Shown here: positions 14,959-21,439 of the stretch, one piece after another
How the letters are laid out: every line of letters starts with the position of its first letter
Numbering within the stretch: the first letter of the stretch is position 1
From: Lachnospiraceae bacterium UBA1760
Lineage (GTDB): Bacteria; Bacillota; Clostridia; Lachnospirales; Lachnospiraceae
Assembly (NCBI GenBank): GCA_002314775.1
Contig: DCHE01000026.1
Location: 1-26,447 of the forward strand
Direction of reading: 5' to 3'
DNA length: 26,447 nt
Notes under the pieces: generated by a model
Seen by the model: only the letters and a program-made list of their open reading frames with translations
Told to the model about the DNA's origin: nothing
Database searches by the model: none
Translations under genes and position numbers: made by a program

Positions 14959-16368
14959 AAAATCAAAAAGTGTAAGCTGCTTATACTCCTCATTCTTATG
15001 ACTAACCTCCCAGTTTTCCTTAGATGATATACCAGTTAGCTGATCCGTAATATACTTCTCCTCAATAGGAGTCTTGTACATCATCCTTCCTCCACAGGTA
15101 ATAAAGTAATGCGCTCTCTTAAGAACCACTCCCATCTTCTTCAGATTATCAAAGCTTAAGCTTCCGTATCTTCTGGCTGAGACAATTCTCCCTGCAGACT
15201 TCGGTCCAATTCCCGGAACCCTGAGCAGCTTATCATAGCTTGCCGTTGATACCTCAACCGGAAAGTCTCCAAGATGTCTCAGAGCCCAGTCACACTTCGG
15301 ATCAACCAGTTCGCTGAAATTCGGTTTATCCTCAGAGAGAAGCTCCCTGGTCTGAAAGCCATAATACCTAAGCAGAAAATCTGCCTGGTAAAGTCTGTGT
15401 TCTCTAAGCAGAGGCGGCGGGGTTCCAAGTGCCGGAAGCGCACTGTCCTCATTAATCGGAATATATGCAGAGTAAAACACTCTCTTTAAATCCATATTCT
15501 GATAAAGCATCTGACTTGTCTCAATAAGCGTCAGGTCACTCTCACCGCTGGCACCCACAATCATCTGAGTACTCTGTCCCGCAGGGGCAAATGCCTTCCT
15601 AAGCTTAGTATTCCCAACTGCTGCCGGCAGCATAAGCGAAGCATCGCTCTCCTTGCCAATCAGCTTATCCCTATGGAAGATACTGCTTTCCAGATAAAGA
15701 TTTCCCTTGCTTCTCTCCATCCTCGGATCCTTGCCAATAGCAATTCTATGTGAAGCAATGGTATCACTCACCTTAGTCATAGGATTAAGAATGGTCTTCA
15801 TAGTTTTGTTAGGGGCAAGCTTCTTAAGCCCCTCCTCAGTCGGCAGTTCAAGATTAATACTGATTCTGTCTGCCAGATATCCTATGGTTCCAAGCAGCTC
15901 ATCCGAAGCTCCGGGTATAGTCTTCACATGAATATACCCATTAAACTTATACTTGTTCCTAAGCAGCAATAAAGTCTCGCACATTCTCTCCATAGTAAAA
16001 TCCGGATTCTTCAGTACCCCCGAGCTCAGAAATAAACCCTCAATATAATTCCTCTTATAAAACTCAACAGTAAGCTCACATATCTCCTCTGGTGTAAAGG
16101 TTGCACGCTTCACATCATTGGACTTTCTGTTAACACAATACTTGCAATCATAAATGCAATGATTCGTCATAAGAATCTTGAGGAGTGAAATGCATCTTCC
16201 GTCAGAAGCAAAGCTATGGCATATTCCGCACGAAACTGCATTCCCAAGGAATCCTTCCTTTCCCTTTCTGCTCGAACCGCTTGACGTACAAGCCACATCA
16301 TACTTTGCTGCATCAGCCAGGATGACTAACTTTTCTTCAGTTGTTAATGTATTAGCTATTTCATTCAT
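14947..16368 (-). CDS. TIGR03916 family radical SAM DNA repair/modification protein
   Basis: Radical SAM enzyme, 473 residues from this start. The 4Fe-4S motif is CIYDCKYC (about residues 74-81). Additional cysteines lie earlier, in TSSGSSRK and VSCGICHSF, and are family features. A TIM-barrel region follows (GLFLSSGVL, YIHVKTIPGAS, RISINLELP). The C-terminus has a helix-hairpin-helix, LLRVPGIGPKSAGRIVSARR, a DNA-binding element. The family is annotated as a putative DNA modification/repair radical SAM protein, and its exact substrate is unknown. The ATG at 16368 is chosen because the predicted transcript would begin at about that base. A TTG at 16383 would lie inside the -10 region. LexA boxes in the promoter indicate SOS control. 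TIGR03915 lies downstream. Confidence 0.92.
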   Translation of the reverse strand: MNEIANTLTTEEKLVILADAAKYDVACTSSGSSRKGKEGFLGNAVSCGICHSFASDGRCISLLKILMTNHCIYDCKYCVNRKSNDVKRATFTPEEICELTVEFYKRNYIEGLFLSSGVLKNPDFTMERMCETLLLLRNKYKFNGYIHVKTIPGASDELLGTIGYLADRISINLELPTEEGLKKLAPNKTMKTILNPMTKVSDTIASHRIAIGKDPRMERSKGNLYLESSIFHRDKLIGKESDASLMLPAAVGNTKLRKAFAPAGQSTQMIVGASGESDLTLIETSQMLYQNMDLKRVFYSAYIPINEDSALPALGTPPPLLREHRLYQADFLLRYYGFQTRELLSEDKPNFSELVDPKCDWALRHLGDFPVEVSTASYDKLLRVPGIGPKSAGRIVSARRYGSLSFDNLKKMGVVLKRAHYFITCGGRMMYKTPIEEKYITDQLTGISSKENWEVSHKNEEYKQLTLFDFNVS

Positions 16369-16374
16369 ATCTCT

Positions 16375-16403
16375 ATTATACAAACGTACGTTCTAATTTG
16401 CAA
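16375..16403 (-). promoter_or_regulatory. Promoter of the radical SAM operon
   Basis: TTGCAA (16403-16398) and a perfect TATAAT (16380-16375) are separated by 17 bases on the minus strand. The first transcribed base should be near 16368, which is the A of the start codon. No ribosome binding site is visible, so the mRNA may be leaderless. A LexA box fills the spacer. Confidence 0.7.
16382..16393. promoter_or_regulatory. LexA/DinR (SOS) box 1
   Basis: On the minus strand the sequence reads GAACGTACGTTT, one base from the Gram-positive SOS core GAAC-N4-GTTC. It fits the extended consensus CGAACRNRYGTTYC at all inner positions. It lies between the -35 and -10 boxes, so bound LexA would block RNA polymerase directly. 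Confidence 0.75.
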
Positions 16404-16411
16404 GCATTTTC

Positions 16412-16423
16412 GTACATTTGTTC
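16412..16423. promoter_or_regulatory. LexA/DinR (SOS) box 2
   Basis: On the minus strand the sequence reads CGAACAAATGTAC. The core GAAC-N4-GTAC has one mismatch to GAAC-N4-GTTC. Its centre is 30 bases from that of box 1, close to three helical turns, so two LexA dimers could bind the same face of the DNA. Confidence 0.55.
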
Positions 16424-16438
16424 GGCGTAGTATTCCAT

Positions 16439-16500
16439 ATGTCTTCGTAAACTAGAACCTGCTTCTATACATAAAAGCAGGTTCTAGTTTACGAAGACAT
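16439..16500. repeat. Perfect 26-bp inverted repeat with 10-base loop
   Basis: The arms 16439-16464 and 16475-16500 are exact reverse complements over 26 bases, with a 10-base loop (16465-16474). No T run follows on either strand, so it is not a usual terminator. It lies between the terminator of the DUF1292 gene and the SOS promoter of the radical SAM operon. It may be a small mobile element remnant, a protein-binding palindrome, or part of a short RNA. Confidence 0.85.
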
Positions 16501-16525
16501 CACATAATAGAAACGAAGAATGGCG

Positions 16526-16562
16526 AAAAAATGCCAGACACATGATAGTGCCTGGCATTTTT
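16526..16562 (-). terminator. Terminator after the DUF1292 gene
   Basis: An 11-bp stem built on AAAAATGCCAG / CTGGCATTTTT (16527-16537 and 16552-16562) extends inward with one G-U pair and three more pairs in the minus-strand RNA. A run of T follows on that strand. It starts 10 bases past the stop codon. The A-rich and T-rich outer arms would let it work in both directions. Confidence 0.88.
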
Positions 16563-16572
16563 AGCAGGTTTC

Positions 16573-16863
16573 TTATTCAAAATCGAAAACGTCAGCGATG
16601 TTCTTGCTAAGAATGTCAAAGAGGATGTCAGCTAAAGCATCATCTGTTACCTCGTAGTAGTTCTCCTCATCCTCGCTTCCCTCAACTGGAACTGCCTCGT
16701 AGAAGAATACTTCCTCTCCATCTGGCTCAACTAAGGCTACGTAATTCTTGCCCTCGTAGCTAATCATATCGATGAGCTCAAGCTCAATAGTTTCTCCATT
16801 TTCGTCAGTGAATTCGATGATAGTGTCTTCTTCTTCACTGTTTATGTTCTTCTCGTCTGCCAT
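16573..16863 (-). CDS. DUF1292 domain-containing protein
   Basis: Small acidic cytosolic protein, 96 residues. The pattern IIEFTDENGETIELELIDMI (15-34), then YEGKNYVALVEPDG and EEVFFYEAVPVEG, is typical of DUF1292, widespread in Firmicutes and often encoded near yrzL or ruvX (absent here). No biochemical function is established for it. The start at 16863 follows AAAGGAG. It is a single-gene unit with its own promoter (16911-16939) and terminator (16526-16562). Confidence 0.9.
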   Translation of the reverse strand: MADEKNINSEEEDTIIEFTDENGETIELELIDMISYEGKNYVALVEPDGEEVFFYEAVPVEGSEDEENYYEVTDDALADILFDILSKNIADVFDFE

Positions 16864-16910
16864 CTTTATTCTCCTTTTTTATTGTTTTAGGTTTAAGACC
16901 TTATTTAGCT

Positions 16911-16939
16911 ATTTTATCAGTGATTTAAGCTTCTTGCAA
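16911..16939 (-). promoter_or_regulatory. Predicted promoter of the DUF1292 gene
   Basis: TTGCAA (16939-16934) and TAAAAT (16916-16911) are separated by 17 bases on the minus strand, about 48 bases upstream of the start codon. Confidence 0.6.
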
Positions 16940-17006
16940 TCGTAATATTTTAAAGCTTTTTTATGCTTTTTTTAATATACATATTGAGGGTTTTGATTTA
17001 TATTTT

Positions 17007-17073
17007 ATAAAGTAAGGTGCGAAGCACCGACTTTATATGAGCAAGTAGCGTAAGCGGATTGCGAATATTGACG
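17007..17073 (+). repeat. Dispersed extragenic repeat, copy 3 (divergent type)
   Basis: A stem-loop (17007-17013 with 17030-17036, and GGTGC/GCACC inside around a GAA loop) is followed by AGCAAGTAGCGTAAGCGG and GATTGCGAATATTGACG. Its first half, AAGGTGCGAAGCA then CTTTATAT, resembles the minus-strand reading of the repeats at 5151-5195 and 21170-21214. It sits upstream of mgsA, as the others sit upstream of their genes, and its end supplies the -35 box of the mgsA promoter. Confidence 0.5.
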
Positions 17074-17095
17074 TAACTAAGGTAATTATTATACA
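17068..17095 (+). promoter_or_regulatory. Possible mgsA promoter
   Basis: TTGACG (17068-17073) and TATACA (17090-17095) are separated by 16 bases, about 35 bases upstream of the mgsA start. The -35 box is good and the -10 box is moderate. Confidence 0.45.
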
Positions 17096-17130
17096 TTTTT
17101 GTAAATTATTAGATTTTGGAGGTTAATTTT

Positions 17131-17601
17131 ATGGATAACGAATTTATTACGCTTACAATTCCTGAGAAAAAGAGTATTGCTCTTATAGCTCACGACGGTA
17201 AAAAGGAGGAGCTTATCAAATGGTGCCTTGCCAACAAGGACATTCTTTCTAAGCATTCTCTTATCGGAACTGGTACTACAGCCAGAATGATTACTGACAG
17301 AACTGGACTTACTGTCAAGGGCTACAACAGTGGTCCTCTCGGTGGTGACCAGCAGATTGGTGCAAGAATTGTCGAAGGAAGAGTTGACTTTGTTATTTTC
17401 TTCTCTGATCCTCTCACCGCTGCCCCACATGACCCTGACGTCAAGGCTCTTCTTAGAATCGCCCAGGTTTATGACATTCCTATGGCCAGCAACAAGGCTA
17501 CTGCAGACTTTATGATTACCTCTTCACTGATGGATAAAACCTATGATCATAATGTTATTAATTTCAAGGAGAACATCAGACAGAGAGCCAGCACACTTTA
17601 A
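17131..17601 (+). CDS. mgsA: Methylglyoxal synthase
   Basis: Cytosolic enzyme of 156 residues that converts dihydroxyacetone phosphate to methylglyoxal and phosphate, a bypass that relieves sugar-phosphate stress. The fold and active site are clear: IALIAHDGKK (16-25), IGTGTTARMI (45-54, phosphate site), NSGPLGGDQQIGARI (66-80, catalytic D73) and DPLTAAPHDPDVKALLRI (93-110, H100 and D101). The length matches the family. The start at 17131 has GGAGG 8 bases upstream; an in-frame TTG at 17116 overlaps that site. It is a single gene, convergent with the membrane protein gene, and shares its bidirectional terminator. Confidence 0.96.
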   Translation: MDNEFITLTIPEKKSIALIAHDGKKEELIKWCLANKDILSKHSLIGTGTTARMITDRTGLTVKGYNSGPLGGDQQIGARIVEGRVDFVIFFSDPLTAAPHDPDVKALLRIAQVYDIPMASNKATADFMITSSLMDKTYDHNVINFKENIRQRASTL

Positions 17602-17629
17602 TCGCCAGACAAAGCATCAGTAAGAGAAC

Positions 17630-17689
17630 AAAAACGCCCTGTAGGAAGCACCGAGATTATATCTCTTATGCTCCCTTCGGGGCGTTTTT
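17630..17689. terminator. Large bidirectional terminator
   Basis: AAAAACGCCC (17630-17639) pairs with GGGCGTTTTT (17680-17689). The intervening bases can extend the structure with GGAAGCA/TGCTCC-type pairing and a GAGAT/ATCTC tip. Runs of T at both ends let it terminate mgsA on the plus strand and the membrane protein gene on the minus strand. Confidence 0.85.
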
Positions 17690-17721
17690 ATTTTATATTC
17701 CTATTTGAATATTCCTATGAG

Positions 17722-18672
17722 TTAGAAATTATTGTTGTTGTCAACCTTCTCACCATTCAGTGTGTATCCGCCGCTACTCTCAGTGTTACTTATGTCTCCG
17801 GTAAGATTATAGCCTGAAGTGCTAATCATATCAGAATTCTGCGCCTTATCACCAGTCTCCTCAGCTTGTGCGCTTGCATTATATGGGTTGAAATCACTGT
17901 TCATATATGGATTAGTATTATCCACATATGGATTCACATTGGTATCACCTTGGTTTGAAGCATTTGCATATGGATTAGGACCATTGATATATGGGTTAGC
18001 TCCATCTGCCATAGCCTGAACAAGCTGATTCTTTTTATTCTTTGCCTTAATTGTTGAGATTATAACTCCAACACCTATTGCAATTAACAGAAGCATTATA
18101 CAAATATCAAAGATAGCTGTTCCCTTTGTTACAGTAGTATCAATGGTAAAATATCTGCAATACTGTTCCATATCACTCTCGTCGGCTCCCATATCTGACA
18201 TCCATGACTTGAAATAGGACTTCTCCTGACTCTCCATCTCCTTGAGCACACCCTCAAAGATAACAGGGTTTGCAAGCTTCTGAGATGTACCATTCAAATA
18301 TTCAAAGGTAGCATCACAAATACTATCAAGAGTTTCCTTATCAGCCTTCTTCTTAACCTTGAGGCTCATATAGACATCTGACATCTCAGGGTCATTTTCA
18401 TCATAAAGACATACCAGATAATATGCATCCTCGCCAGTCTTTATTCCGTTTGTTCTATGCTCGAGTGTAGCAAAGCAACCAAAGTCTGCATCCACACTAA
18501 CCGATACTCTTGTTCCAACTTTGGTATCATTTCTCAGATTGGAGTTTAAATCGATTGTCTTTCCAAATGCACCCATATCTGTAATATGTGTTATCATCCA
18601 CACTATTCCAATCAGAATTAAAAATGCTCCACCGAGTATCGAGCCGACTGTACTCTCACTTTTTCTTTTCAT
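17722..18672 (-). CDS. Two-helix membrane protein with NPY-repeat tail
   Basis: I do not recognise the family with confidence. The product is 316 residues. A first membrane helix (about 11-28, GSILGGAFLILIGIVWMI) is followed by an external region of about 150 residues. A second helix (about 187-206, IFDICIMLLLIAIGVGVII) leads into a basic stop-transfer stretch (KAKNKKNQ), which would place the tail in the cytosol. The tail carries five Asn-Pro-Tyr units (NPYINGPNPYANAS and NPYVDNTNPYMNSDFNPY) and ends in Asn-rich sequence. The start at 18672 follows GGAGG; a GTG at 18687 is rejected. It begins 27 bases after glgB on the same strand, so the two are probably co-transcribed. Confidence 0.75.
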   Translation of the reverse strand: MKRKSESTVGSILGGAFLILIGIVWMITHITDMGAFGKTIDLNSNLRNDTKVGTRVSVSVDADFGCFATLEHRTNGIKTGEDAYYLVCLYDENDPEMSDVYMSLKVKKKADKETLDSICDATFEYLNGTSQKLANPVIFEGVLKEMESQEKSYFKSWMSDMGADESDMEQYCRYFTIDTTVTKGTAIFDICIMLLLIAIGVGVIISTIKAKNKKNQLVQAMADGANPYINGPNPYANASNQGDTNVNPYVDNTNPYMNSDFNPYNASAQAEETGDKAQNSDMISTSGYNLTGDISNTESSGGYTLNGEKVDNNNNF

Positions 18673-18699
18673 TTTTCCTCCTTTCACACAGAATGCTTT

Positions 18700-21150
18700 T
18701 TATGCCTTCTTAGTCGAGGTCTTTTTAGTCGAGGTCTTTTTAGTCGAGGCCTTCTTTTCTGCAGTCTTCTTTTCTGTAGTCTTCTTTTCTGCAGTCTTAT
18801 TCTCTGAGGTTTTCTTAGCAGAAGCCTTCTTGTCAGCTGCCTTTTTCTCCTCGGCCTTCTTTGCCTTCTTTTCCTCAGCCTCAAGTGCCTTTTGGGCCTC
18901 CTCCTTCTTTGCCTCTTCTGTATCCTTGTAATCATACTCGAGTACTACAACAGAAAGTGGTGGAATATCAAGAGTGATTGAATTCTCCATCTTATCACAC
19001 TGCTCATTTACACCCTTAATCTTCTTGCCCTTGTTAGTTCTGCCAAGTCCACCGTACTTAGTATCATCAGAGTTAAGAACCTCCTTGTACTCTGTCATAC
19101 ATGGAGCACCAATCTTGTAGTCCTTTCTCTCAACTGGAACAAAGTTACAGATAAACATAAGCTGCTTCTTAGCTGTGCTTCCTCTTCTTACAAATGCAAC
19201 TATTCCCGAATCCGGATCATCACACTTTGTCCACTCAAAGCCCATCGGATCTACATCATTGTAATACATACTGTCATTTGCTGTGTAGAGCTTATTGAGG
19301 TCTGCAACGTAGGTCTGAATCTCCTTATGAAGTGGCTTATCAAGCGCAAACCAGTCAAGGCTTCTCGCCTCGCTCCACTCTCTCTCCTGAGCAAACTCCT
19401 GACCCATGAAAAGAAGCTTCTTTCCAGGGTGTCCATACATGAATCCGTAGGCTGTACGAAGGTTTGCAAACTTATCGAATTCATTTCCAGGCATCTTGTT
19501 AATCATTGAACACTTAAGGTGAACAACCTCATCGTGAGAGATAACTAAGATGTAATTCTCTGAATATGTGTATGATAAGCTGAAGGTAAGTCTATTGTGA
19601 TTAAATGATCTGAAATATGGATCAAGCTTCATATACTCGAGGAAGTCGTTCATCCAGCCCATATTCCACTTGAATAGAAATCCAAGTCCGTCCATCTGAG
19701 CAGGTGCTGTAACTCCTGGCCATGCTGTTGATTCCTCAGCAATAAGATATGCTCCAGGATTTCTCTCCTCCATTATTCTATTGACATTCTGGAGAAGCTT
19801 AACTGCATCTAAGTTCTCCTTGCCACCCTTCTCGTTAGGAAGCCACTCTCCATCCTTCTTGCCATAATCAAGGTAAAGCATAGAAGCAACTGCATCTACA
19901 CGAAGTCCATCAATATGGAACTTCTCAACCCAGAATAAAGCATTTGCAGTAAGGAAGTTTGCAACCTCATTTCTAGCATAATCGAAGATATAGGTTCCCC
20001 AGTCCGGATGCTCTCCGCGGCGTGGGTCTGGATGCTCATAAAGAGGCATTCCGTCAAATCTTCCAAGTCCATGTGCATCTCTTGGGAAATGTGCTGGTAC
20101 CCAGTCAAGGATAACTCCAATTCCAAGCTTATGCATATAATCAATGAAATACATAAAATCTGCAGGTGTTCCATATCTTGAGGTTGGAGCATAGTAGTTT
20201 GTTACCTGATAACCCCACGAACCATCAAATGGATACTCTGCAATACCAAGAAGCTCGATATGTGTATATCCCATCTTCTTGACGTAGTCTCCTAACATCT
20301 TGGCCAGTTCTCTATAGTTATAGAAATCGAAGTCAGAGTCCTCAACCTTCTTCTTCCATGAAGCGAGCTGACACTCATATATTGCCATAGGCTTTCTGAG
20401 TCTTGCAACTCTGTCATTTTTCTTTCTCTCTTCAATCCACTTTTCGTCTGTCCACTTGAAATTCTGAATATCAAATACCACACTGGCATTGTCCGGACGA
20501 ACCTGATTGTAGTTTCCATATGGGTCTGCCTTATAAAGAATATCCCCATATCTTGTCATAATCTGATACTTGTATACTGCGCCTGGCATTACATCTGGAA
20601 TAAAGATTTCATATACGCCTGACTTAGAAAGAATCTGCATAGGATGAAGGTTTCCATCCCACATATTGAAATCGCCAACAACAGATACTCTTCTTGCATC
20701 AGGTGCCCAGACTGCAAAATATGTACCCTTAACTCCATCAATCTCCATAGGGTGTGCACCAAGCTTCTCATAGATATCATAGTGCTTGCCCTCTGCAAAA
20801 ATATATGCATCAAAATCTGAAAATACCCCGTCAAAGGCATAGCAGTCTGCAGATGTAACTGTTGTTCCGTCCATATACTCAGTCACAAGTCTGTACTTTG
20901 TTCCCTCAAACTTCTTTGTTGGAAAATAAATACCGTAGAAGCCCTCTTCTCCAACCTTCTCAAGTGGATAAAGTGTCTTACCCTGTGGTGTCTTTACTGA
21001 TACTGAAACTGAATGTGGCTTATAGCAGGTGATAACCTGGCCATCGCCGAAATCATGAATTCCAAGCAGATGCTTTGGTGCGTTAATCTTTCCATCGATA
21101 AGCTCATCATATAATATCCAGTTTATCCAGTTATTAAGTCTATCGTTCAT
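18700..21150 (-). CDS. glgB: 1,4-alpha-glucan branching enzyme with lysine-rich tail
   Basis: GlgB makes alpha-1,6 branches in glycogen. The product is 816 residues. An N-terminal domain precedes CBM48 (about 125-230, FAVWAPDARRVSVVGDFNMW). The GH13 barrel has all four catalytic regions: DWVPAHFP (349-356), GLRVDAV (415-421, nucleophile D419), AEEST (471-475) and SHDEVVH (538-544). The usual YEVHLGSW reads YECQLASW (258-265), an uncommon change. After the beta-sandwich domain the protein should end near residue 741, but 75 further residues of K, E, A, T and S follow. They finish in nine five-residue units of the TSTKK and TAEKK type. The start at 21150 has GGAGG 6 bases upstream; an ATG at 21156 touches that site and is rejected. 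No other glg genes are adjacent. Confidence 0.95.
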   Translation of the reverse strand: MNDRLNNWINWILYDELIDGKINAPKHLLGIHDFGDGQVITCYKPHSVSVSVKTPQGKTLYPLEKVGEEGFYGIYFPTKKFEGTKYRLVTEYMDGTTVTSADCYAFDGVFSDFDAYIFAEGKHYDIYEKLGAHPMEIDGVKGTYFAVWAPDARRVSVVGDFNMWDGNLHPMQILSKSGVYEIFIPDVMPGAVYKYQIMTRYGDILYKADPYGNYNQVRPDNASVVFDIQNFKWTDEKWIEERKKNDRVARLRKPMAIYECQLASWKKKVEDSDFDFYNYRELAKMLGDYVKKMGYTHIELLGIAEYPFDGSWGYQVTNYYAPTSRYGTPADFMYFIDYMHKLGIGVILDWVPAHFPRDAHGLGRFDGMPLYEHPDPRRGEHPDWGTYIFDYARNEVANFLTANALFWVEKFHIDGLRVDAVASMLYLDYGKKDGEWLPNEKGGKENLDAVKLLQNVNRIMEERNPGAYLIAEESTAWPGVTAPAQMDGLGFLFKWNMGWMNDFLEYMKLDPYFRSFNHNRLTFSLSYTYSENYILVISHDEVVHLKCSMINKMPGNEFDKFANLRTAYGFMYGHPGKKLLFMGQEFAQEREWSEARSLDWFALDKPLHKEIQTYVADLNKLYTANDSMYYNDVDPMGFEWTKCDDPDSGIVAFVRRGSTAKKQLMFICNFVPVERKDYKIGAPCMTEYKEVLNSDDTKYGGLGRTNKGKKIKGVNEQCDKMENSITLDIPPLSVVVLEYDYKDTEEAKKEEAQKALEAEEKKAKKAEEKKAADKKASAKKTSENKTAEKKTTEKKTAEKKASTKKTSTKKTSTKKA
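18706..18840 (-). repeat. 15-bp tandem repeats encoding the GlgB tail
   Basis: Nine consecutive 15-base units each encode five residues of form (T/A)(S/A/T)(T/E/A/D)KK. The three units nearest the stop codon differ at only two or three bases. The units further in are more diverged, which suggests recent duplication at the 3' end of the gene. Confidence 0.85.
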
Positions 21151-21169
21151 AAACATCCTCCATACATAA

Positions 21170-21214
21170 TATTAAAGCTCGCAAAATGCTTCGCGCCTTG
21201 CTAACCATTATTTA
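21170..21214 (-). repeat. Dispersed extragenic repeat, copy 2
   Basis: Matches 5151-5195 at 39 of 45 positions, in the same orientation. It lies in the glgB leader, about 20 bases upstream of the start codon. The 7-bp stem of copy 1 is broken here by substitutions in one arm. Confidence 0.75.
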
Positions 21215-21232
21215 TACACATAATATGTTAAC

Positions 21233-21261
21233 ATTTTATCATTTATTAGTTTTTATGTAAA
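21233..21261 (-). promoter_or_regulatory. Predicted glgB promoter
   Basis: TTTACA (21261-21256) and TAAAAT (21238-21233) are separated by 17 bases on the minus strand. Transcription would begin near 21226 and run through repeat copy 2 before glgB. A palindromic AAAACGTTTCC (21266-21276) lies just upstream of the -35 box. Confidence 0.6.
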
Positions 21262-21265
21262 GAAT

Positions 21266-21276
21266 AAAACGTTTCC
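21266..21276. promoter_or_regulatory. LacI-type operator-like site 1
   Basis: AAAACGTTTCC has the central CG and AAA/TTT arms seen in LacI/CcpA-family operators. It matches the CcpA cre consensus only partly (three mismatches). It sits next to the -35 box of glgB. Confidence 0.3.
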
Positions 21277-21339
21277 ACACTGCATAATTGACAAGAAAAA
21301 ATCTCGAATAAAATGAATATTATTTTGAATGTTATTTAC

Positions 21340-21368
21340 TTGCGTATATAAATCAAATAAGTTAAAAT
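21340..21368 (+). promoter_or_regulatory. Predicted promoter of the diguanylate cyclase / holA operon
   Basis: TTGCGT (21340-21345) and TAAAAT (21363-21368) are separated by 17 bases, with transcription expected near 21375 and a leader of about 65 bases. A second candidate, TTGACA (21288-21293) with TAAAAT (21309-21314), has only 15 bases between its boxes. Confidence 0.5.
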
Positions 21369-21378
21369 CAAACATATA

Positions 21379-21388
21379 AAAACGTTTT
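21379..21388. promoter_or_regulatory. LacI-type operator-like site 2
   Basis: AAAACGTTTT is a perfect palindrome just downstream of the predicted start of transcription of the diguanylate cyclase gene. It shares the AAAACGTTT core with site 1 across the divergent promoter region. Confidence 0.3.
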
Positions 21389-21439
21389 CTAAAGATGTGT
21401 CATGCATATGAAGAAGCACTCTTTATTTGGAGGATAGTT

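Noticed and set aside
18521..18931. Plus-strand frame rich in Phe and Ala, resembling a membrane protein
   Set aside because: It is the antisense of the GlgB tail and of the membrane protein start. Its FFSAVFFS-like pattern is the complement of Lys codons.
18684..18935. Arg/Lys-rich minus-strand frame that looks like a basic peptide
   Set aside because: It is a shifted reading of the lysine-rich GlgB tail repeats. The GlgB frame continues without a break through this region.
21266..21276. CcpA cre site upstream of glgB
   Set aside because: It has three mismatches to the cre consensus, so it is kept only as a LacI-type palindrome and not assigned to CcpA.
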